From: Burkholderiaceae bacterium | Lineage (GTDB): Bacteria > Pseudomonadota > Gammaproteobacteria > Burkholderiales > Burkholderiaceae_E | NCBI GenBank assembly: GCA_023258775.1 | Contig: JALQWJ010000078.1 | Coordinates: 1-6,867 of the forward strand | Length of the DNA: 6,867 nt | Direction: 5' to 3' | Position numbers and translations under genes: made by a program | The notes under the pieces: generated by a model | Seen by the model: the letters and a program-made list of their open reading frames with translations, nothing else | Told to the model about the DNA's origin: nothing | Databases searched by the model: none | Shown: positions 1 to 5,775 of the stretch, one piece after another | How positions within the stretch are numbered: the first letter of the stretch is position 1 | Layout of the letters: every line of letters begins with the position of its first letter

Positions 1-861
1 ATGCATTTGGTGCGAAAATTGCACCTCGCTGGCTTCAAGAGCACCATCAATGGGCGCAGCGCCTGAAGGCTCCGGCGTACAAGCTAGAGGAATATGCCCC
101 TCACCGGCAAGCAATCCCGAGGTCGGGTCAAGCCCTATCCAGCCTGCACCAGGCAGAAACACCTCGCACCAGGCATGTAAGTCAGTAAAGTCATCAATAA
201 CGGTAGCAGTTGCCCCTGGTGGTACGTGATCGGGTTTAAGTTGAATCAGATAGCCAGAAACAAATCGTGCAGCAACACCAAGGTGCCGCAAGAGACAGAC
301 CAGCAGCCATGCGGTGTCACGACAAGAGCCCTTAGCCTCGATTAGCGTTTGCTCAGGACTTTGCACACCTGGTTCCAAACGAATGGTGTAACGAATATCC
401 TGTTGCAGTTGCTGGTTGATGCGGACAAGGCAGTCGATGGTCGGCCCCTGCATGGACTGAAGTAATTCGACTCGGCTTTTGAGTTTGGGCGTGAGTTTGT
501 CGGTGAGGCGATAGGGCTGCAAATCTCTAGCTAATGCCTCGTCGTATGAGAATGGAAAATGTTCTACTTCTCGATCGAGAAAGAAATCAAAGGGATTAAA
601 AACCGCCATTTCCAAAACAAGATCGACGCTGACGCAAAATGTATCGCTGCGCTCGGGAAAAACCAGGCGGGCTTGATAGTTTGCATAAGGATCTTGCTGC
701 CAGTGAATGAAATGGCTTTCGGGTTGTACCCGCATGGCATAGGAAAGTACCCTGGTTCGTGCATGCGGCGCAGGCCGTAGGCGGACGATTTGCGGCCCGA
801 GACGCAGTTCCCGGTCATATTGGTATTCGGTTTGATGGTGCAGTGCAATATGAATGCTCAT
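1..861 (-). CDS. Transglutaminase-like family protein, N-terminal part (3' end outside window)
   Basis: The minus-strand frame is open from ATG 859-861 to the window edge: 287 codons and no stop. Residues ~4-90 resemble the Bact_transglu_N beta domain that precedes bacterial transglutaminase cores, including the YAMRVQPESH and NPFDFFLD stretches. The core follows, with nucleophile Cys180 in AKGSCRDTAW, His229 in DLHAWCEVFLP and Asp245 in WIGLDPTSGL, so the catalytic triad is complete. The last visible residues (VQFSHQMH) match the point where family members continue, either ending soon after or running on into a DUF2126 region in the ~1100-residue form; which applies cannot be seen. Family knowledge: such proteins act as amidases, peptidases or cross-linking enzymes, and the long form often neighbours circularly permuted ATP-grasp and alpha-E proteins. 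No signal peptide is visible, so it is probably cytoplasmic. The start has only a weak ribosome site, but the N-terminus fits the family. A sigma-54-like promoter lies 34 bases upstream. Confidence 0.9.
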   Translation of the reverse strand, partial: MSIHIALHHQTEYQYDRELRLGPQIVRLRPAPHARTRVLSYAMRVQPESHFIHWQQDPYANYQARLVFPERSDTFCVSVDLVLEMAVFNPFDFFLDREVEHFPFSYDEALARDLQPYRLTDKLTPKLKSRVELLQSMQGPTIDCLVRINQQLQQDIRYTIRLEPGVQSPEQTLIEAKGSCRDTAWLLVCLLRHLGVAARFVSGYLIQLKPDHVPPGATATVIDDFTDLHAWCEVFLPGAGWIGLDPTSGLLAGEGHIPLACTPEPSGAAPIDGALEASEVQFSHQMH

Positions 862-894
862 CGGATTCAGCCTGTTGATGATTTCCCTTGACTA

Positions 895-911
895 TGCAAG
901 TGCAGTGCCAA
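895..911 (-). promoter_or_regulatory. Sigma-54 (RpoN) -24/-12 promoter for the transglutaminase-like gene
   Basis: Read on the minus strand the sequence is TTGGCACTGCACTTGCA. It matches the RpoN consensus YTGGCACG-N4-TTGCW at every consensus position except the G after TGGCAC, which is T. The invariant GG is at 909-908 and the invariant GC at 897-896, exactly 12 bases apart as required. This predicts transcription starting near 884 and a leader of about 23 bases before the ATG at 861. An 8-base direct repeat (AGCGGCGA on the plus strand, 943-950 and 957-964) lies about 60-80 bases upstream of that start and could be an activator site, though this is speculative. Confidence 0.7.
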
Positions 912-1009
912 GCGAGGCGCTATGATTTCGCTGTGGCTAAGCAGCGGCGATTACCGAGCGGCGAATTCACAAACACGAACCCCATCTCCATGACCGATGG
1001 ACAAACCAC

Positions 1010-1014
1010 GAGGA
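1010..1014 (+). promoter_or_regulatory. Shine-Dalgarno site fixing the PCuAC start
   Basis: GAGGA lies 6 bases before ATG 1021. The upstream in-frame ATG at 997 has no such site and would put eight extra residues before the signal peptide, so 1021 is preferred. Confidence 0.75.
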
Positions 1015-1020
1015 ATTTTT

Positions 1021-1494
1021 ATGTTGTACAGGCTTCAACAACAACTTATTCGGAGCGCTTTGCTGAGCGCTGCCTTGTTCACCAGCTTGAATGCGCTTGC
1101 GCAGACCGTTCAAATCCAGGAACCTTGGGTGAGGGCTACCGTCAAAGGGCAACAGGCAACTGGTGCTTTTATGAAGCTGACTTCGCAATCACCCATGCGT
1201 CTAATCCAGGCCCAATCCCCAGTGGCGGGCTTAGTCGAGATTCATGAAATGAAAATGGAAAAGGATGTCATGAAAATGGCCGCAATCGCTGGACTTGACT
1301 TACCGGCCGGCAAAGCGGTCGACCTCAAGCCAGGCGGGTATCATGTCATGTTGATGCAACTAAAGCAGGAAATTAAAGAAGGCGAAACCGTGCCAATTAC
1401 GCTTGTATTTGAAAATAAGGAAGGCAAAAAAGAGTCGGTTGAGATCAAGGCCCAAACCCGTGCTTTAGGGCAGAGCATGAAGCACAAGCATTAG
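1021..1494 (+). CDS. PCuAC family periplasmic copper chaperone
   Basis: 157 residues. Residues 1-27 form a signal peptide: positive residues at 4 and 11, a hydrophobic stretch at ~12-23, and an Ala-Leu-Ala|Gln cleavage site after 27. The mature domain carries the complete PCuAC copper(I) signature H-x10-M-x21-H-x-M at His75, Met86, His108 and Met110. Further sulfur and imidazole ligands lie nearby (Met77, Met79, Met84), and the tail ends in MKHKH, resembling the Met/His-rich tails common in this family. Family knowledge: PCuAC proteins carry Cu(I) in the periplasm and help deliver it to the CuA centre of cytochrome oxidase, often with a Sco protein; no Sco or oxidase gene is seen here. It is divergent from the transglutaminase-like gene and is followed after 54 bases by the Cys-rich gene. 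The gene symbol is left blank because names differ between species. Family assignment is very secure; the physiological target is inferred. Confidence 0.94.
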   Translation: MLYRLQQQLIRSALLSAALFTSLNALAQTVQIQEPWVRATVKGQQATGAFMKLTSQSPMRLIQAQSPVAGLVEIHEMKMEKDVMKMAAIAGLDLPAGKAVDLKPGGYHVMLMQLKQEIKEGETVPITLVFENKEGKKESVEIKAQTRALGQSMKHKH

Positions 1495-1535
1495 ACAGAT
1501 ATCAATAAAGTTGAACAGATAAGTGGAGCGTTGCA

Positions 1536-1541
1536 GGGAGA
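1536..1541 (+). promoter_or_regulatory. Shine-Dalgarno site fixing the start of the Cys-rich gene
   Basis: GGGAGA lies 7 bases before ATG 1549. It selects that codon over the in-frame TTG at 1531, which would overlap this site. Confidence 0.7.
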
Positions 1542-1548
1542 ATCAGCG

Positions 1549-2088
1549 ATGACTGAAGGGCAACATGATGAGGGCTCGAGCCCCGACCAAAACCTGACAC
1601 AAACGCTTGCGCCCGATCGCCGTTGTTGTGGTAACTGCGTGTGGTGGGATGGCAGTCGAAAGTTCGTCAAACGCTTCCCTCAAGGGCGCCCCTCCATTGA
1701 TCACCCGGCTGTCTTTTACACCCGGGTTGCTGATCATGCCGCAGGACATTGCCTTGCACCCAGTTCAATGAAGCAAGGTCAAGAAACGCCTTACTCAACC
1801 AGTTGTCTACAGTTCAAAGCTTTTTTCAAAGGTACTCAAGCCGACCCCAATATGGCCTTGGTGCATTTGAATCAGGCTTGCTGTGCCACCTGCTCATGGT
1901 GGGAGGGAGAGCGAAAATTAATCAAAAAAGAAGAACGAGACAAGGACGATCGGGTCACCAAGAAGGCTTACTTTCTCCGCATTGAACGTGAACGCAGCTT
2001 TCGTTGTATTAACCTGACCTCAGATACCTCATCGATGTATATGAAACCGATTCAACATTGCGACCACTATCGTTACTTGTTCACGTGA
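1549..2088 (+). CDS. Hypothetical protein with a duplicated CC-x2-C-x-WW module
   Basis: 179 residues; I do not recognise the family. After a polar, acidic N-terminus (1-24) there are two copies of one module. Copy 1 has Cys26, Cys27, Cys30, Trp32, Trp33, Gly35, Arg37, Lys38, Cys68 and Cys86. Copy 2 has Cys111, Cys112, Cys115, Trp117, Trp118, Gly120, Arg122, Lys123, Cys153 and Cys171. Every pair is offset by exactly 85 residues, so this is an in-register tandem duplication with five Cys per copy. Basic and aromatic positions also correspond (Lys41/Lys126, Phe56/Tyr141, Arg59/Arg144). There is no signal peptide or membrane segment, which suggests a cytoplasmic protein. The Cys arrangement suggests a bound metal (zinc or an iron-sulfur cluster) or a redox disulfide; this is inference. 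It is followed 15 bases later by the CBS gene, so the two are probably cotranscribed. The copies have diverged outside the core, so the duplication looks old. Confidence 0.88.
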   Translation: MTEGQHDEGSSPDQNLTQTLAPDRRCCGNCVWWDGSRKFVKRFPQGRPSIDHPAVFYTRVADHAAGHCLAPSSMKQGQETPYSTSCLQFKAFFKGTQADPNMALVHLNQACCATCSWWEGERKLIKKEERDKDDRVTKKAYFLRIERERSFRCINLTSDTSSMYMKPIQHCDHYRYLFT

Positions 2089-2103
2089 TCAGGAGTTAGA
2101 GCA

Positions 2104-2517
2104 ATGAATACCGTGAAAGAATTTTTGGCATCAAGAACGAAGTCCCTCGTGACCACCACAGAAGATACACCGGTCACCGAGGCGGTATCGATGATGACCA
2201 GAGATAATATTCACAGTCTTATGGTGATGAAAGACGATCAGATGATCGGTATCTTCACCGACCGTGATTATGTACATAAAATTGTAGCGACCCAACGAGA
2301 CCCTGCCCAATTGAGGGTCGGTGATGTGATGACAAAAGAAGTCACCACCGTGTCGCCAGATACAAGTATTAAGACCTGTATTGAATTGATGCACGATGGA
2401 AAATTCAGGCATTTACCGATTACCGAGGCAGGCCAGGTGATCGGCATGATTTCGATGACCGATGTCATGAAGATACTCATCGATTTCCATGACCAGGACA
2501 TCGAAACTTATTTTTAA
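2104..2517 (+). CDS. Stand-alone tandem CBS-domain protein
   Basis: 137 residues, little more than one CBS pair (a Bateman module). CBS1 spans about 11-62 and contains HSLMVMKDDQMIGIFTDRD, with Thr52 and Asp55 in the usual ribose/adenine-contact positions. CBS2 spans about 72-130, opening with VGDVMTKEVTTVSPDTSI and continuing with FRHLPI (91-96) and GMISMTD (104-110), where Ser107 and Asp110 are equivalent. There is no attached catalytic, channel or DNA-binding domain. Family knowledge: such modules bind AMP, ATP, SAM or NAD and act as energy or ligand sensors, usually through a partner. The AGGAG ribosome site lies 8 bases before the ATG. The gene sits 15 bases after the Cys-rich gene and 8 bases before the winged-helix gene, so a partner role with either product is a reasonable inference. 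The ligand cannot be told from sequence. Confidence 0.93.
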   Translation: MNTVKEFLASRTKSLVTTTEDTPVTEAVSMMTRDNIHSLMVMKDDQMIGIFTDRDYVHKIVATQRDPAQLRVGDVMTKEVTTVSPDTSIKTCIELMHDGKFRHLPITEAGQVIGMISMTDVMKILIDFHDQDIETYF

Positions 2518-2525
2518 GGAGAACC

Positions 2526-2888
2526 ATGTTGAAACGCACCGCAAAACAAGAGCTCGTCGCCCTTTACTTCCGCTACCGTCAACTGATTGAAACGGTTCGC
2601 GAGTCCTTTGACTTTGATGGCTTAACGCCGGATCACGAAGAGTTACTTGATGTGGTTTGCGAACATTGGCATCACGGCGCGCCACTAACCGTGCGACAGG
2701 TGATGAGTTTTGAGCACTTGGCAAGTACGGTTACCATTCATCGACGCCTGAAAAAACTTCGCGAGCTTGAACTCGTTGAACTTGAAACCTCCCAGTCAGA
2801 CTCCCGCAAACGCGAAATCATCCCAACGAAAAAGGCACTTGACCTGTTTTCAGCCAAGGCCAAAGCGATGCAAACAGCCACCCGTTAG
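2526..2888 (+). CDS. MarR-like winged-helix transcriptional regulator
   Basis: 120 residues. An N-terminal helix (about 5-30) resembles a dimerisation helix. It is followed by a helix at 36-48, a helix near 54-63 (LTVRQVMSF), a recognition helix at 66-80 (ASTVTIHRRLKKLREL), and a wing at about 82-100 with SDSRKREIIPTKKA. The wing's Asp92-x-Arg94 and its "IIPT" exit strand are typical of the MarR superfamily. At 120 residues it is slightly shorter than usual for MarR (about 140-150), and no ligand-pocket residues can be assigned. It starts 8 bases after the CBS stop with a GGAGA site, so translation is probably coupled. It may control its own operon; the imperfect palindrome at 2960-2973 downstream is one possible site, though unproven. 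It could also be classed as a generic winged-helix protein. Confidence 0.85.
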   Translation: MLKRTAKQELVALYFRYRQLIETVRESFDFDGLTPDHEELLDVVCEHWHHGAPLTVRQVMSFEHLASTVTIHRRLKKLRELELVELETSQSDSRKREIIPTKKALDLFSAKAKAMQTATR

Positions 2889-2959
2889 CGCTTTTCGACT
2901 CCTCTTTCAAACCAAAGTTGTATTCGGGGGGCTTCCACGCTCAGTGAAATCGCCGTAGA

Positions 2960-2973
2960 CTCAAGTGCTTGAG
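2960..2973. repeat. 14-base imperfect palindrome between the regulator gene and the small ORF
   Basis: CTCAAG-TG-CTTGAG: two perfect 6-base arms around a 2-base centre. It lies in the 205-base spacer that follows the winged-helix gene and precedes the 3094 gene. Short spaced palindromes of this size can be winged-helix operators, but nothing here proves binding. No convincing -10/-35 pair or intrinsic terminator was seen in this spacer. Confidence 0.3.
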
Positions 2974-3093
2974 CTCGAAGGTCCGAGTACGTTCACGGGC
3001 ACGTTTGTCTGCTGGGTCGCGGATATCCTCAGACAGGCGGCATCCATGCGAAGCGGTGTACCCGATGGAGAATTCGCGCAACACGGAGCAAAC

Positions 3094-3300
3094 ATGAAAA
3101 AACGTTGCTATTGGGAACGGGTTCGCTTTGACGGATCGCTCCAAAACAATACCTATGTGGTGATGGATGGCGGCAAGCTTGTTATTTCCACAACATCACT
3201 TGATATGGCCCGAATGGCTTATAGAAAGGCTTTGGACGGCAAACATGTTGGCCAGCAACTCGAAGAGGCCGCAGCAGGCGGCAGCACACCCGAACTTTAA
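3094..3300 (+). CDS. Small hypothetical protein upstream of the MORN gene
   Basis: 68 residues, not recognised. The sequence is soluble, without a signal peptide or membrane segment. It begins MKKRCYWERVRFDGS, has a central beta-like stretch (TYVVMDGGKLVIST), then a probable helix (about 36-60, DMARMAYRKALDGK and onward), and ends in a low-complexity Ala/Gly tail. The chosen ATG has a GGAG site 5 bases upstream. An in-frame ATG at 3046, preceded by AGGCGG, would add 16 residues and cannot be excluded. A GTG at 2965 would extend it further but overlaps the palindrome and has no ribosome site. It ends 42 bases before the MORN gene, so cotranscription is plausible. It may be a partner of the MORN protein or a free-standing small protein. 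Confidence 0.6.
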   Translation: MKKRCYWERVRFDGSLQNNTYVVMDGGKLVISTTSLDMARMAYRKALDGKHVGQQLEEAAAGGSTPEL

Positions 3301-3342
3301 TCAGGTCGGGCCCAGTGGTGACTGCCACCTGAGACAGGCTCG

Positions 3343-5775
3343 GTGTTAAGCCCCAAGCAAGTCAAACCCGATTTGGCCGAGGGCGCCAATGTTGAGCGCC
3401 AGCGCCCGATTCAATCATTAGCAACAATTCACAAAGCGGCCACGAAGTCGATCGATTTGCGTGGTCATCAGCTACAACTCAGTGAGTTGATTCAGCACGA
3501 GCACTTGCGTGTGCACTTGCATGATGGGAGCATTTTCGAAGGCAAGCTTCTCGACGGTCTGCCTCATGGCGATGCGAGCTGGACGCAGCCACAAGGCCTA
3601 CGCATTGAGGGACGTTGGGAGTCTGGCGAACTGCATGGTGAAGTCCGCATCAGCTATCCCGATGGTTGCCTCTTCCAAGGCGAAGTGCTTCACGGATATG
3701 CTCAGGGCCGGGGTAAAACAAAGCGTCCCAGCGGCATGATCCACGAAGGGCAGTATCACGCAGGACAGCCAAAGGGCTTAGGTCGTCTGATTTGGCCAGA
3801 TGGACGAATATTTGAAGGTCGATTTGAGGACGAATCGAATGGCTTTGGGCGGCTCGAGTGGCCCGATGGCAGGACATTCCAGGGACTTCTGCGAAACGCC
3901 GAGCTTGCCGATGAGGGCGAGTTGACCTGGCCAGATGGCCGAAGCTATCGTGGATCTTTATGGATGGCTGAACCCAATGGCCAAGGTGAAATGCGCTGGC
4001 CCGATGGCAGCATCCATGTTGGGGAATTCAAAGCAGGAAAAGCCAATGGTCCAGGGGAGAGGCAGTTCAGCAATGGTTTGCGCTTCGTTGCTAGCTGGCA
4101 AAGCGGCTTAGCCGAAGGCGAAGCTACAAGCTTCACGCCTGACGGTGTTCGCACCGTGGGGCAATGGCGACGGGGTAAGCGGGACGGCGAAGCAATCTCC
4201 CACTGGCCCGATGGACGGCAAATGCTTGTGACTTGGCGTGAGGATGTGGTGCAAAGCCTGGCAACGATGACCTGGCCAAGCGGCAAGCAACTTTGCGGCC
4301 CCCTTGTCGATGAACGTATTCGTGGCATGGCCTGTCTGCGCTTTCCTGACGGCCGCGAACTACAAGGGCAATTCGAAGGCGACATACTCCGCGGACCAGG
4401 CAAGCTTAGTTGGCCTGACGGGCGGGTTTACACTGGGCAGATCAGCGAAGAACGCCCACAGGGCCAGGGAAGTATGCACTGGCCTGACCAAACCGAGTAT
4501 GTTGGACAATTCGATCAGGGTGTACCGCAAGGTGATGGTCGATTGCGAAGCGCAAGCGGTAATCTATTCATCGGACGCTTTGAGCGTGGCGAACCTGCAG
4601 GCTTTGGCACACTCACCCTTGTCGATGGCACAAGCTACGCAGGCGACTGGTTGCAGGCTGCCATTCGCGGACGAGGTAGCATGGTCTGGCCGGATGGGCG
4701 CCGCTATCAAGGGCCTTTTGATGGCCATACGCCAAAAGGCGAAGGAAGCCTGCACTGGCCCAACGGTAGAAGTTATGAGGGTTATATCGAAGAGGGAAGA
4801 CCCCATAAGCAGGGCGTGATGCGATTGCCTGATGGCAGGAGCTATGTCGGCGAGTTCGAACAGGGGCGATTTCATGGCGAGGGCATCTTGTCTTGGCCCG
4901 ATGGGCGAATGTATTGCGGCAGCTGGCACCAAGGCAAACGCCACGGCCAAGGTTTGGCGATCCTTGAAGGGGGCCTTCGCTATGAAGGCGACTGGCATCG
5001 ACATCGTATGCACGGGCAGGGACATTTGCGCTGGCCTGACGGGCGACGCTACCTCGGACAGTTTCAGCATGGCGACCCGCAAGGGATCGGCCAGATGGAT
5101 CTGCCGGATGGACGGCAATTCGAAGGCCATTTCGTAGCAGGCGTACCACAGGGTCAGGGTATCTTGAGGCTTCCCGACGGTCGAATTTTCCAGGGGCAGT
5201 GGCTTGAAGGCAACATGATCGGCGAGGGGTCTTTAAGATCTCCCGACGGTAGCACTTACCGAGGTTTGTTTCTGGGACATGAACCCCACGGCAAAGGCCG
5301 CCTTAAAACAGCCGATGGCAGCATGTACGAAGGCGATTTTGAGCACGGCAAACCCCAAGGTATCGGTTGCTTGCGATCGCCTGATGGGCGCGTCTACCGA
5401 GGTTTGTTTCAGCAGGGCCAGGCCGAGGGCCAGGGTGATCTGCAACTGAGCGATGGTCGACGCTATGTCGGTGGATTTGTTGCCAAACATTTTCATGGCC
5501 ATGGCAGCTACTACTGGCCCGACGGCAAAAGCTACCATGGACATTGGGAGCAGGATAAACGATGCGGACGAGGGATTTATACGCTCTCAGACGGCTCGCG
5601 TTACGTTGGTTTTTTTGAAGCCGACCACCCTCACGGACTGGGGATACTTTACGACCCCAAAGGCCAGGTTAAACAAGCAGGCCGATGGGCAAACAATCGC
5701 CTCGTTGAGCCGATCAAACTGCAAGTTAATGACTATCCGTTTGAAGCCAAAAACGAAGGAACCGATCCTGTTTGA
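3343..5775 (+). CDS. Giant MORN-repeat protein (31 units)
   Basis: 810 residues. A 60-residue N-terminus without signal peptide or membrane segment is followed by 31 contiguous MORN units (residues 61-772), then a decayed unit and a polar tail (773-810). The consensus is D-G-R-x-Y-x-G-x-F-x-x-G-x-x-x-G-x-G-x-L-x-W-P. All units are 23 residues except unit 5 (153-174), which is 22. Thirteen units end in Trp-Pro. Units 9-12 (244-335) are degenerate and all carry Ala in place of the second Gly of the GxG. Family knowledge: MORN units form beta-hairpins that stack into an elongated sheet and act as scaffolds or membrane/lipid-binding surfaces, mainly studied in eukaryotes; bacterial roles are poorly known. 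No enzymatic domain is present. GTG 3343 is the best start: there is no in-frame ATG until well inside the repeats, a TGA lies at 3319-3321, and the ribosome site is weak (GAGACAGG). The last 43 bases overlap the convergent GYD-like gene. Confidence 0.93.
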   Translation: MLSPKQVKPDLAEGANVERQRPIQSLATIHKAATKSIDLRGHQLQLSELIQHEHLRVHLHDGSIFEGKLLDGLPHGDASWTQPQGLRIEGRWESGELHGEVRISYPDGCLFQGEVLHGYAQGRGKTKRPSGMIHEGQYHAGQPKGLGRLIWPDGRIFEGRFEDESNGFGRLEWPDGRTFQGLLRNAELADEGELTWPDGRSYRGSLWMAEPNGQGEMRWPDGSIHVGEFKAGKANGPGERQFSNGLRFVASWQSGLAEGEATSFTPDGVRTVGQWRRGKRDGEAISHWPDGRQMLVTWREDVVQSLATMTWPSGKQLCGPLVDERIRGMACLRFPDGRELQGQFEGDILRGPGKLSWPDGRVYTGQISEERPQGQGSMHWPDQTEYVGQFDQGVPQGDGRLRSASGNLFIGRFERGEPAGFGTLTLVDGTSYAGDWLQAAIRGRGSMVWPDGRRYQGPFDGHTPKGEGSLHWPNGRSYEGYIEEGRPHKQGVMRLPDGRSYVGEFEQGRFHGEGILSWPDGRMYCGSWHQGKRHGQGLAILEGGLRYEGDWHRHRMHGQGHLRWPDGRRYLGQFQHGDPQGIGQMDLPDGRQFEGHFVAGVPQGQGILRLPDGRIFQGQWLEGNMIGEGSLRSPDGSTYRGLFLGHEPHGKGRLKTADGSMYEGDFEHGKPQGIGCLRSPDGRVYRGLFQQGQAEGQGDLQLSDGRRYVGGFVAKHFHGHGSYYWPDGKSYHGHWEQDKRCGRGIYTLSDGSRYVGFFEADHPHGLGILYDPKGQVKQAGRWANNRLVEPIKLQVNDYPFEAKNEGTDPV
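3523..5658 (+). repeat. Array of 31 in-frame MORN-coding units (69 bases each, one of 66)
   Basis: The repeat is kept at protein level. The DNA units differ strongly, especially at third codon positions: Trp-Pro-Asp-Gly is written with CCC, CCA, CCT or CCG and GAT or GAC. This points to an old array under protein-level selection, not a fresh satellite. The clearest local trace of recent exchange is a 16-base identity at 5257-5272 and 5395-5410, exactly two units apart. Confidence 0.9.

Noticed and set aside
564..848. 94-codon minus-strand frame starting near 848
   Set aside because: It is in a different frame from the transglutaminase-like gene, which accounts for this DNA with a complete domain and catalytic triad downstream.
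888..926. TTGACT (888-893) and TATGAT (921-926) as a sigma-70 promoter for the PCuAC gene
   Set aside because: The spacer is 27 bases, far from 16-18, and no good -35 lies at the right distance from TATGAT.
888..1247. 119-codon plus-strand frame overlapping the PCuAC start
   Set aside because: Its start codon lies within the sigma-54-like element, no ribosome site precedes it, and its product has no recognisable features, whereas the overlapping frame encodes PCuAC.
1495..1521. ACAGATA repeated 20 bases apart after the PCuAC stop
   Set aside because: Only 7 bases each, and no promoter or operator logic could be attached to it.
2965..3093. GTG-initiated extension of the small ORF before 3094
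   Set aside because: No ribosome site precedes GTG 2965 and the added residues look unlike a protein N-terminus. ATG 3046 remains possible, but ATG 3094 has the better-placed GGAG.
4564..5149. Long minus-strand open frames of 178 and 188 codons inside the MORN gene
   Set aside because: They are a by-product of the regular 69-base repeat: without stops in one unit, the reverse frames stay open across many. No family features, ribosome sites or spacing support them.
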